Made by a program: the position numbers and the translations under genes. This document shows positions 1-8,149 of a stretch of DNA of 64,000 bases, piece by piece (position 1 is the stretch's first letter; each line of letters opens with the position of its first letter). Under the pieces are notes generated by a model. The model was not told where the DNA came from, made no database searches, and saw nothing but the letters and a program-made list of their open reading frames with translations. Source of the stretch: Bordetella pertussis 18323 (GTDB taxonomy: Bacteria; Pseudomonadota; Gammaproteobacteria; Burkholderiales; Burkholderiaceae_B); NCBI RefSeq assembly GCF_000306945.1, contig NC_018518.1:1674001-1738000 (forward strand). The letters run 5' to 3'.

Positions 1-96
1 CAGGCGCTGGCGCAGCGCCTCGAGCAGGGTCAGGTACTCCTGCACCGACACCGGCAGCTTGTGGGCGCGCAGATGATAGAAGAAATCGATCAGCAT
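1..96 (-). CDS. VWA-domain (CoxE-like) protein, N-terminal fragment
   Basis: Only the first 32 codons lie in the window; the gene runs off its left edge. The start ATG is at 96 on the minus strand and the peptide begins MLIDFFYHLR, continuing with a PVSVQEYLTLLEAL stretch. That opening is typical of the CoxE-like von Willebrand factor A proteins encoded directly after MoxR ATPases. It begins 21 bases after the MoxR stop, so the two are probably co-transcribed. By family knowledge, MoxR/VWA pairs act as chaperones that help insert metals or mature enzyme complexes. The assignment rests on the short N-terminus and on the neighbour; the metal-binding MIDAS motif is outside the window. Confidence 0.7.
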   Translation of the reverse strand, partial: MLIDFFYHLRAHKLPVSVQEYLTLLEALRQRL

Positions 97-117
97 GGGG
101 CAGGGCCTGGCGTGGCG

Positions 118-1005
118 TCAGCGGCGCTGGGCGCCGCGCGCCATGGCGCCCAGGCGCTCCAGCAGATGCACGTCCTGCTCGTTCTTGAGCAGCGCCCCGG
201 CCAGCACCGGCACGGCGGTGGCCGCGTGGGCGTCGATCTCGGCGGCCGGGATCGCCTCGGCCAGCAGCAGGCGCAGCCAGTCCAGCAGCTCGGAGGTCGA
301 CGGCTTTTTCTTCAGGCCCGGCGCTTCGCGCAGCGCGAAGAAGGTATCGAGCGCGGCGCGCAGCACGTCCTGGCGGATGTCGGGGTAGTGCACGCCGACG
401 ATATCGCGCATGGTGTCGCGGTCCGGAAAGCGGATGTAGTGGAAAAAGCAGCGCCGCAGAAAGGCGTCGGGCAGGTCTTTCTCGTTGTTGGAGGTGATGA
501 TGACCAGCGGGCGGTGCCGCGCTTGCACGGTCTGGCGCGTCTCGTAGACATGGAATTCCATGCGGTCGAGCTCGCGCAGCAGGTCATTGGGGAATTCGAT
601 GTCGGCCTTGTCGATCTCGTCGATCAGCAGGACGACCGGTTCGGGCGCCTCGAAGGCCTGCCACAGCGTGCCCTGCACGATGTAGTTGCGGATGTCGCGG
701 ACCTTCTCGTCGCCCAGCTGCGAATCGCGCAGGCACGAGACCGCGTCGTATTCGTACAGGCCCTGGTGCGCCTTGGTGGTGGACTTGATGTGCCATTGCA
801 GCAGCGGGCGGTCCAGCGCGCGCGCCACTTCCTCGGCCAGCATCGTCTTGCCCGTGCCGGGCTCGCCCTTGATCAAGAGGGGGCGCTGCAGCGTCAGCGC
901 GGCGTTGACGGCCAGCTTCAGGTCGTCGGTGGCGACGTAGCGGTCGGTACCTTCGAAACGGGCCGATTGGGCGGGGGCGGAAGAGGAGGACGCGGACGTG
1001 GGCAT
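118..1005 (-). CDS. MoxR-family AAA+ ATPase
   Basis: 295-residue AAA+ ATPase. Visible motifs are Walker A GEPGTGKT at residues 47-54, Walker B LLIDEID at about 126-132, and a sensor-1 segment (VIITSNNEKDLPDAFLRR) near 175-195, all in MoxR order. The ATG at 1005 gives the sequence MPTSASS; an in-frame ATG 24 codons upstream (1077) would add a low-complexity extension that looks non-native, so I prefer 1005. MoxR proteins work with VWA-domain partners as maturation chaperones, and the adjacent minus-strand gene at the window edge is such a partner. The two cytochromes c on the other side are divergently transcribed, so a role in respiratory-complex maturation is possible but is only inferred from position. 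Confidence 0.9.
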   Translation of the reverse strand: MPTSASSSSAPAQSARFEGTDRYVATDDLKLAVNAALTLQRPLLIKGEPGTGKTMLAEEVARALDRPLLQWHIKSTTKAHQGLYEYDAVSCLRDSQLGDEKVRDIRNYIVQGTLWQAFEAPEPVVLLIDEIDKADIEFPNDLLRELDRMEFHVYETRQTVQARHRPLVIITSNNEKDLPDAFLRRCFFHYIRFPDRDTMRDIVGVHYPDIRQDVLRAALDTFFALREAPGLKKKPSTSELLDWLRLLLAEAIPAAEIDAHAATAVPVLAGALLKNEQDVHLLERLGAMARGAQRR

Positions 1006-1165
1006 GGAGTGGCAGTCAATGAGGCGCGACAGCGCCGAGGCATGATAAGGAATGGTCTTGCGGCAATTATCGTACAATCGCAGGGTTTTGCGACCGGCTA
1101 GGGATTTTTACCCGGTGTCTTGAAGAAGAAGTTCTCCTTTCGTATTCAGCCATACAAGAGCCATT

Positions 1166-1519
1166 ATGAAGTTGCGAATTTCGATGACGCGCACGGTTTC
1201 CGTGCTGGCAGTATTGGCGTCCTGTGCGATCGCCGGTCCGGCGGCCGCGGCCGACGCGGCGCCGGTCGGCAACGCGCAGAACGCCCGTGACAAGGTGTCG
1301 ATGTGCATTGGCTGCCACGGCATCCCGGGCTACAAGGCCTCGTTCCCCGAGCTTTATCACGTTCCGATGATCGCTGGCCAGAATGCCAAGTACATCGAAG
1401 CGGCGCTCAATGAGTACAGGAAGGGCGCGCGCAGCCATCCGACGATGGACGCGGTGGCCGGCAGCCTGTCCGACCAGGACATCGCCGACCTGGCGGCCTA
1501 CTACTCATCTCTCAAGTAA
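1166..1519 (+). CDS. Class I cytochrome c, monoheme, periplasmic
   Basis: 117 residues with an N-terminal signal peptide (hydrophobic core at about 10-25, AAAA-type cleavage region near 29) and one haem-binding CIGCH motif at residues 47-51. A Met in the C-terminal HPTMDAVAG segment is the likely sixth haem ligand. The fold resembles one half of a cytochrome c4 or c553: a short periplasmic electron carrier. It is followed after 12 bases by a second monoheme cytochrome of the same architecture (similar SDQDI segments), so the pair behaves like a split di-haem c4 and is probably an operon. The electron donor and acceptor cannot be told from the sequence. Confidence 0.9.
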   Translation: MKLRISMTRTVSVLAVLASCAIAGPAAAADAAPVGNAQNARDKVSMCIGCHGIPGYKASFPELYHVPMIAGQNAKYIEAALNEYRKGARSHPTMDAVAGSLSDQDIADLAAYYSSLK

Positions 1520-1531
1520 TCGGGGCAGACC

Positions 1532-1894
1532 ATGAAACGCTTTACGTTTGCCCTTGCGGGCATAGTTCTGGCGACCGCCGGCGTCTCGGCGCAGGCCCAG
1601 GATGTGGTGGCCGGCAAGGCCGTGTTCGACAAGTTCAATTGCGCGTCCTGCCACGGCGCCGATGCCAAGACCAGCGTCCAGCCGGAGTATCCGGTGCTGG
1701 CCGGCCAGCATGCCGATTACCTGGCGCATGCGCTCAAGGCCTACAAGCGTGGCGCCGCGGGCAGCGCGGCCACGGCCAACGTGCGCAAGAACCCGATCAT
1801 GGGCGCGTTCGCGGCGCAGCTGTCGGACCAGGACATCCGCAACGTCGCGGCCTGGCTGGCGGCGCAGCCCAGCGACCTGGGCGTGCGCCAGTAA
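1532..1894 (+). CDS. Class I cytochrome c, monoheme, periplasmic
   Basis: 120 residues: signal peptide (about 1-22, ending AQA), haem motif CASCH at residues 37-41, and a C-terminal KNPIMGAFAAQLSDQD segment that supplies the likely Met ligand. The ADYLAHALKAYKRG helix is typical of cytochrome c553/c4-like proteins. It is tandem with and clearly related to the preceding cytochrome, with the same spacing between the haem motif and the Met ligand, so the pair probably arose by duplication. A strong hairpin with a T-rich tail follows the stop codon. The redox partner is unknown. Confidence 0.9.
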   Translation: MKRFTFALAGIVLATAGVSAQAQDVVAGKAVFDKFNCASCHGADAKTSVQPEYPVLAGQHADYLAHALKAYKRGAAGSAATANVRKNPIMGAFAAQLSDQDIRNVAAWLAAQPSDLGVRQ

Positions 1895-1906
1895 GCGGCG
1901 CCGGGC

Positions 1907-1930
1907 AAGCCCCCGATCCGGGGGCTTTTC
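1907..1930 (+). terminator. Rho-independent terminator of the cytochrome pair
   Basis: A 9-bp perfect stem (AAGCCCCCG / CGGGGGCTT) with a 3-base loop is followed by TTCCTTTTC. It lies in the 41-base gap between the convergent cytochrome and DUF1841 genes and may serve both strands. Confidence 0.8.
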
Positions 1931-1935
1931 CTTTT

Positions 1936-2361
1936 CTAGCGCTCGGCGCGCTGGCGGATCAGCTCGATGTAGGCGTCGCTGTCGAGCGGCGTACCCAGGC
2001 GTTGAGCCTCCCATACCACCTGGCCCAGGCATTCCATGATTTCATGGGCGGCCTGGTGCGCGTCGCCGCGGCCGACCAGGCGCTGGTACGCCGCGCGGAT
2101 GCCGCGCGGATGGTCGATCGACAACTGCTCGGCGATCGCCAGGTGCATGGACAGGTGCAGGAATGGGTTGGTGCGGCCGTGCTCGACCGGGTACTCGGCG
2201 GTCATGGCCTCGGGGCTTTCGAGGTCGCCGTGGTACTCGGGATGTTCGAGGATCCAGTCCAGCGCCATGGATTCGAGCGGGGTCAGGACCTCGGTGGCGC
2301 GGTGCTTGCGCCAGGTTTCGATAAAGAATTCGCGAACCTGGTCGCGGGAAGGATTGAACAT
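1936..2361 (-). CDS. DUF1841 family protein
   Basis: 141 residues beginning MFNPSRDQVREFF. The N-terminal FNPSRDQVR block, the LTPLESMALDWILEHPEYH segment and the NPFLHLSMHLAIAEQLSIDHP segment are the conserved features I associate with DUF1841, a small soluble betaproteobacterial family of unknown function. There are no signal peptide and no membrane segments. It is convergent with the cytochrome pair and divergent from icd, with 202 bases between its start and icd. No function can be assigned. Confidence 0.85.
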   Translation of the reverse strand: MFNPSRDQVREFFIETWRKHRATEVLTPLESMALDWILEHPEYHGDLESPEAMTAEYPVEHGRTNPFLHLSMHLAIAEQLSIDHPRGIRAAYQRLVGRGDAHQAAHEIMECLGQVVWEAQRLGTPLDSDAYIELIRQRAER

Positions 2362-2563
2362 CGGCGCTTCAAAGACAGGCGGGAAGGATAGGCCATTTTA
2401 CCGCCTGCCGGACCCCCTGCCGGGCGCGCCGGGCCAATGCGATATAGAATTGAAGGTTGTCCGCCATCCGGCCCGGGTTGCTTTGCGTGGTTACAAACGT
2501 GCATCTCCGGCAGAAACACGGTCAGGCGAGCGGTAAAAACCACCCGGAGCAACTGGAGCATTC

Positions 2564-3820
<1,257 letters not shown>

Positions 3821-3851
3821 TTGCTGTAAGGCTTCAACCGCATCAGCCGAG

Positions 3852-3886
3852 AAACCCGCGCCCCTATGGGGGTAGCGGGTTTTTTG
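3852..3886 (+). terminator. Rho-independent terminator of icd
   Basis: Stem AAACCCGC / GCGGGTTT around the loop region GCCCCTATGGGGGTA (which can pair internally), ending in a run of six T. It lies 31 bases after the icd stop codon. Confidence 0.9.
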
Positions 3887-4018
3887 CCGAATGGGCAACG
3901 GCCATCCGGGGCCGGCATGACCCTGCCAGGCCCATAGATATGTAACTTTTCGTTGTAAAATTTCCAGTTTTGCGTTTCAAATTTTATCCGGGGGACGTTG
4001 GCTCGGACGATAGAGAAC

Positions 4019-4999
4019 ATGGCTAAACCTGCTTCCGATATGCCCCCCTACGACAAGGCGGCCGCGCTGCGCGGCCTGGCCGGCGCACGCCGTGTGGCGC
4101 TGCTGATGGCGCCACGGCTGGGCGACACGCTGCTGATGATGAACATGGCCCGCAACCTGGCCGCGCACGGCCGCGAAGTCAGCATCTTCGGCGACTATAT
4201 CCACGGCTTGCGCGACTGGTTCCCGGGCCTGGATATCCGCCCATCGCTGTCCGAGGAGCAGGCCGGCCAGGTGCTGCCCGGCTACGATTGCGCGGCCCAG
4301 ATGCATGTGGGCTGGCCCTACGCGCTGCATGCGCACCAGCCGAACTATTTCTATTACGACGCGCATGTGGCGATTACCGGGCGCGGCTTCGTGAAGCTGT
4401 TCCAGATCCGCGATTTCTGTCGCGAGCAACTGGGGCTGGCGCAGGCCGGCGCCGATAACGGCTTGCGGCCGCCGCCGCAGGTGCAGCCGCACCGCAGCCA
4501 TCCGCGCCGGGTGGCGCTGCATCCCACGTCGACGGGGGCCCAGCGGTGCTGGGCGCCGCGCCATTTCAAGGAGCTGGGGCTGCGCCTGCTGCACGAGGGC
4601 TACGAGCCGAACTACATCGTCGCGCCGCACGAGCGGGCCGAGTGGAGCTGGGTGCTGGACCATGGCCTGCATCTGCCCCAGTTTCCCTCCCTGTCCGAGG
4701 TGGCGGGCTTCATCCATGCCTCGGGCTGGTTCATCGGCAACGAGTCCGGCATCGGCCACCTGGCTTCCAACGTGGGCGTGCCCACCCTGTCGCTGACCGG
4801 CAGGCCCACCCGCACGCGCGCCTGGCGGCCGGCCTGGTCGACCTCGCGCATCGTCTACCCGGCTCTGATTCCCGGAGGCCGCTGGCGCGATCGCCTGTGG
4901 CGCGAGTGGCTCTCGCCGCGCCGCGTCATGTCGGCATTCCACAAGCTGCAGGCGGACGACCGGCGGCAGCCCGTGGGGGTGCCTTGGGGAAAAATCTGA
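4019..4999 (+). CDS. Glycosyltransferase family 9 (heptosyltransferase-like)
   Basis: 326 residues. The N-terminal half has VALLMAPRLGDTLLMMNMARNL, a GT9-type donor-domain start. The C-terminal half has HPTSTGAQRCW and a WFIGNESGIGHLASNVGVP block, the hallmark of ADP-heptose:LPS heptosyltransferases, which add sugars to the lipopolysaccharide core at the cytoplasmic face of the inner membrane. The start is taken at ATG 4019, preceded by AGAG; a TTG at 3998 would add seven residues but lies only 2 bases from the GGGGGA sequence. The O-antigen-ligase-like gene follows after 149 bases, supporting a surface-glycan role. The exact sugar and acceptor are unknown. Confidence 0.85.
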   Translation: MAKPASDMPPYDKAAALRGLAGARRVALLMAPRLGDTLLMMNMARNLAAHGREVSIFGDYIHGLRDWFPGLDIRPSLSEEQAGQVLPGYDCAAQMHVGWPYALHAHQPNYFYYDAHVAITGRGFVKLFQIRDFCREQLGLAQAGADNGLRPPPQVQPHRSHPRRVALHPTSTGAQRCWAPRHFKELGLRLLHEGYEPNYIVAPHERAEWSWVLDHGLHLPQFPSLSEVAGFIHASGWFIGNESGIGHLASNVGVPTLSLTGRPTRTRAWRPAWSTSRIVYPALIPGGRWRDRLWREWLSPRRVMSAFHKLQADDRRQPVGVPWGKI

Positions 5000-5148
5000 G
5001 GCGATGGTGCACTGGCGCCGCGCTCAACGGTCCTAGGTGGATGTGGGATTCCGTTTCGGGTTGAGGCCGGTCCGGTATTTGCTTCTACACTGCTGCGGCG
5101 CTCAGTGCCCGATATGAAAGCGTCCCCTGTTTTTCTGCTCTTGATGCC

Positions 5149-6390
5149 ATGCCTGTTGTCCAATTGAAAATCTTCGCCGTTCTTGCCCTGTTGATACCTG
5201 CGCTGGCGCTGGTCAGCAAAGGCGGGGGCGTCGCCGTGTTCTACACGCTAGCCGTACTGACGTCGCTCGCAATCATGGTCTACGCCGGCCGTGGTCGCGC
5301 ACAGCCGTCCTGGCGCGACCTGGCCTGGCCCGGCGCGGTGCTGGCGGTGCCCTTGCTGTCGATGCTGGTCACCAACGCCTACCTCGGTATCTGGAGCGGT
5401 TCCGAGTTCGAGAAACTGCTGCGGTTCGCGCTGGCGCTTCCCCTGTTCTGGGTACTGCTGTGCGTGCCGCGCCCATGGCTGCAACAGATCCAGTGGAGCC
5501 TGCTGTTCAGCGCCTATGCCGGCGCGATCATGCTTTATGTCATCGTCGGCTGGTACGGCGGGCGCATGCAGGTCAGCTTCTACGGCGCCGAGTACAACGC
5601 CGTGGCCTTCGCCAATCTGACGCTGTTCTTCGGTTTCGCCTCGCTGTTGACGCTGGGCTGGCGGCTGACGCCCTGGCCCGGCCTGGAAGCGCTGTTGAAG
5701 GTGGGGGCGGCATGCGCCGCGGTGTATGCGGCCCATGTATCGGAGACGCGCAGCAGCTGGATGCTGCTGCCGGTTTTCGGGCTGGTGTTCCTCATGTCCC
5801 GCCGTGTCTGGAGCCTGCGCAGGAAACTGGCCGTGGGCCTGGTGCTGGTCGCGGCGCTGGCGGTGCTGGCGGGGGTGATGCTGTCCTCGCAGGGAAACCG
5901 GATGCACAAGATCCTGACGGATCTACAGCGCTATACCGTGCAGAACGATCGCAATACGTCCGTGGGCATACGCCTGCAGCTGTGGCATGCCTCGTGGATG
6001 ATCTTCCAGGAGGCGCCGGTGCTGGGGGTGGGGCCGCGCAATTTCCGTGCCGAGCTGGCCAAGCTGCGCGACCAGGGCGTGGTCACGCCGGAGGTCGCCA
6101 GCGGGTACGGCGAACCCCACAATGATTTCATGGCGGCCATGGCCGGCTACGGCCTGCTCGGCCTGCTGAGCATCCTGTTGCTGTATCTCGCGCCGGCCTG
6201 GGTGTTCCTGCGCCGCATGGCCAGCGACGACCGCGTCATACGGACGGGCGCGCAGATCGGCCTGTTGTTCTGCCTCGGTTATTGCGCTTTCAGCCTGACC
6301 GAGATGATGTTCCGCAACATGCGCAGCGTGCCCATCTACAGTGCCACGCTGGTGCTGCTGCTGGCGCTGACCGCGCCGCGCGCAGCCTAG
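5149..6390 (+). CDS. O-antigen ligase / polymerase-like membrane protein (Wzy_C domain)
   Basis: 413 residues, about ten to twelve hydrophobic segments. The large periplasmic loop in the second half carries the Wzy_C signature: the RLQLWHASWMIFQEAPVLG segment, then GVGPRNF, then EPHNDFMAAMAGYG. Proteins of this type either ligate O-polysaccharide to lipid A-core (WaaL) or polymerise repeat units (Wzy); sequence alone does not separate them. The neighbouring GT9 enzyme points to lipopolysaccharide core assembly. The stop codon is the TAG inside the CCTAGC target duplicated by IS481 copy 1, so the insertion leaves the reading frame intact. Confidence 0.85.
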   Translation: MPVVQLKIFAVLALLIPALALVSKGGGVAVFYTLAVLTSLAIMVYAGRGRAQPSWRDLAWPGAVLAVPLLSMLVTNAYLGIWSGSEFEKLLRFALALPLFWVLLCVPRPWLQQIQWSLLFSAYAGAIMLYVIVGWYGGRMQVSFYGAEYNAVAFANLTLFFGFASLLTLGWRLTPWPGLEALLKVGAACAAVYAAHVSETRSSWMLLPVFGLVFLMSRRVWSLRRKLAVGLVLVAALAVLAGVMLSSQGNRMHKILTDLQRYTVQNDRNTSVGIRLQLWHASWMIFQEAPVLGVGPRNFRAELAKLRDQGVVTPEVASGYGEPHNDFMAAMAGYGLLGLLSILLLYLAPAWVFLRRMASDDRVIRTGAQIGLLFCLGYCAFSLTEMMFRNMRSVPIYSATLVLLLALTAPRAA

Positions 6391-7337
6391 CTGTGAACTG
6401 TCAATAGGTTGTATTCGTCCAGGTTGAGTCTGGAGATGGGTACAGCGCGCCCGATGCCTTGGTGGGGTCGATGCCAGTTGTAGTGGTGTAGCCAGGATTT
6501 CATGGCATCGGCTCGGTGTTGGGAGTTCTGGTAGGTGTGAGCGTAAGCCCACTCACGCAAGGCCGACTGGATGAAGCGTTCGGCCTTGCCATTGGTCTGT
6601 GGGCGGTAAGGTCGGGTAAAGCGGTGCTTGATGCCCAGCTCATGGCACAGCGCGGCGAAGGCGCGGCTGCGAAAGGCCGAGCCATTGTCGGTGAGCAAGC
6701 GCTGGATGGTCACGCCCAGGCGCTGGTAGTAGGCCACTGCGTCCTTGAGGAACTGGACGGCGCTGGGGAAGCGCTCGTCGGGGTGGATGTCGGTGAAGGC
6801 CACGCGGGCGTGGTCATCGATGGCCACGAAGACGAAGTCCCAGCCGGCCCCCTCAACGGTATCGCGTCGGTTGCCCGTGACCCGGTGGCCAGGGCGCTGG
6901 ATACGTCCCAGCTTCTTGATGTCGATGTGCAGCAGATCGCCGGGGGCCTGATGCTCGTAGCGCACCACCGGCTCGGCCGGCTCCAGGTCGGCCAGGTGCG
7001 ACAGACCGGCGCGGGCCAGGACGCGGCTGACGGTGCTGGCTGACACGCCCAGCGCCTGGGCGATGCGCGCTTGGGTCAGCCGCTTGCGGCGCAGCTCCAC
7101 GATAGCCAGCGCCTTGGCCGGCGCAATCGCTCGGGGCGAGACCGTCGGGCGCGAGGACGCATCGGCCAAGCCCGCCTGGCCCTGAGCCAGGAAGCGGCCC
7201 AGCCATTTGCGCACAGTCGGCGCGGTGACCCCATAGGCGCGGGCCGCTTCAGGCACACAAACTTGATGGGCGATCAATTGCTGGACCATTTCGAGTCGAC
7301 GTAGGAAGGTCAATCGGGCATGCTTATGGGTGTTCAT
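6387..7337 (-). CDS. tnp: IS481 transposase (copy 1)
   Basis: 316 residues. The N-terminal helix-turn-helix region (about 5-60, with EAARAYGVTAPTVRKW) is followed by a second HTH-like segment (about 88-110) and a retroviral-type integrase core with the DDE triad D139, D217 and E253 (35 residues between the last two). It catalyses cut/strand transfer at CTAG targets. Start ATG at 7337 is preceded by AAGGAG. The stop codon is not inside the element: TAG comes from the target duplication, and the C-terminal residue is Ser because the base before CTAG on this strand is G. Sequence is intact and I see no frameshift. Confidence 0.98.
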   Translation of the reverse strand: MNTHKHARLTFLRRLEMVQQLIAHQVCVPEAARAYGVTAPTVRKWLGRFLAQGQAGLADASSRPTVSPRAIAPAKALAIVELRRKRLTQARIAQALGVSASTVSRVLARAGLSHLADLEPAEPVVRYEHQAPGDLLHIDIKKLGRIQRPGHRVTGNRRDTVEGAGWDFVFVAIDDHARVAFTDIHPDERFPSAVQFLKDAVAYYQRLGVTIQRLLTDNGSAFRSRAFAALCHELGIKHRFTRPYRPQTNGKAERFIQSALREWAYAHTYQNSQHRADAMKSWLHHYNWHRPHQGIGRAVPISRLNLDEYNLLTVHS

Positions 7338-7434
7338 CCGGCCGGGCTCCTTGAGTGAACTGGGGGGGTGGCGATTTCCAGTTTCTCAAATCCGGTTCGG
7401 ATGAACCATGCATACAACCTATTGAATCTTCACA
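6392..7434 (-). mobile_element. IS481, copy 1
   Basis: 1043 bp between matching 6-bp target duplications CCTAGC (6386-6391 and 7435-7440), which fit the known NCTAGN target of IS481. Both ends start TGTGAA and form imperfect inverted repeats, with TCAATAGGTTGTAT shared by the two. Matching flanks indicate a simple insertion. Removing the element would leave the O-antigen-ligase-like gene and kdpE convergent with 57 bases or fewer between them. The subterminal region at the transposase 5' end has the CCAC7-type sequence, shared with copies 2 and 3. Confidence 0.98.
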
Positions 7435-7447
7435 CCTAGCTGGGCGG

Positions 7448-8143
7448 CTATTCGCCCGCGTAGCGGTAGCCCACGCCGATTTCCGTCAGCAGGTAGCGCG
7501 GCCGGGCCGGATCGGCTTCCAGCTTCTGCCGCAGGTGGCCCATGTAGATGCGCAGGTAATGGTGGCTTTCCACATGGGACGGCCCCCATACCTCGCGCAG
7601 CAGTTCGCGGTGCGTCATGACCTTGCCGCGCGATGCCACCAGCGCGGCCAGCAGCCGGTATTCGATCTGGGTGAGGTGTACGTGCTCGCCCGCGCGGGTG
7701 ACGACGCGTCGGGCCAGGTCGATCTGCACGTCGCCGAAACCGGCCTGCGCGGCATTGCCGGCGCCGCCGCGGGCGTGCCGGCGCAACAGCACGCGCAGGC
7801 GCGCCAGCAGTTCGCCGACGCCGAACGGCTTGGTCAGGTAGTCGTCGGCGCCGGCATCCAGGGCAGCGATCTTGTCGCCTTCGCTGCTGCGCGCCGACAA
7901 CACCAGCACCGGCAGTTCGGTCCAGCCGCGCAGTTCGCGCAACAGCGCCATGCCATCCTCGTCGGGCAGGCCCAGGTCCAGCACCACGGCATCGGGCTGG
8001 CGCGTGCCGGCCTCGATCAGCCCCCGTCTCACGGTGTCGGTCTCGTGGACCTCGCAGCCTTCGGCTTCGAGCGCGCTGCGCACGAAGCGGCGGATATGGG
8101 CATCGTCTTCGACGATCAGTACGGTGGGGCGGTAATCGGGCAT
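7448..8143 (-). CDS. kdpE: KdpE, potassium-responsive response regulator
   Basis: 231-residue OmpR-type regulator. The receiver domain (1-120) has acidic residues D13/D14, phospho-acceptor D56 in VVLDLGLP and the LTKPF lysine near 106. The C-terminal winged helix (about 130-228) ends in YLLTEIGVGYRYAGE. In the family, phospho-KdpE activates the kdpFABC promoter. It starts 6 bases after the reconstructed kdpD stop, so it is translationally close to its cognate kinase gene. KdpE itself is intact; its partner KdpD is frameshifted, which would remove phosphorylation by that kinase in this sequence. Confidence 0.95.
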   Translation of the reverse strand: MPDYRPTVLIVEDDAHIRRFVRSALEAEGCEVHETDTVRRGLIEAGTRQPDAVVLDLGLPDEDGMALLRELRGWTELPVLVLSARSSEGDKIAALDAGADDYLTKPFGVGELLARLRVLLRRHARGGAGNAAQAGFGDVQIDLARRVVTRAGEHVHLTQIEYRLLAALVASRGKVMTHRELLREVWGPSHVESHHYLRIYMGHLRQKLEADPARPRYLLTEIGVGYRYAGE

Positions 8144-8149
8144 GGCGGG

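Noticed and set aside
3998-4018. TTG start for the GT9 gene
   Set aside because: It is only 2 bases from the purine stretch and adds seven residues; ATG 4019 has a usable AGAG upstream.
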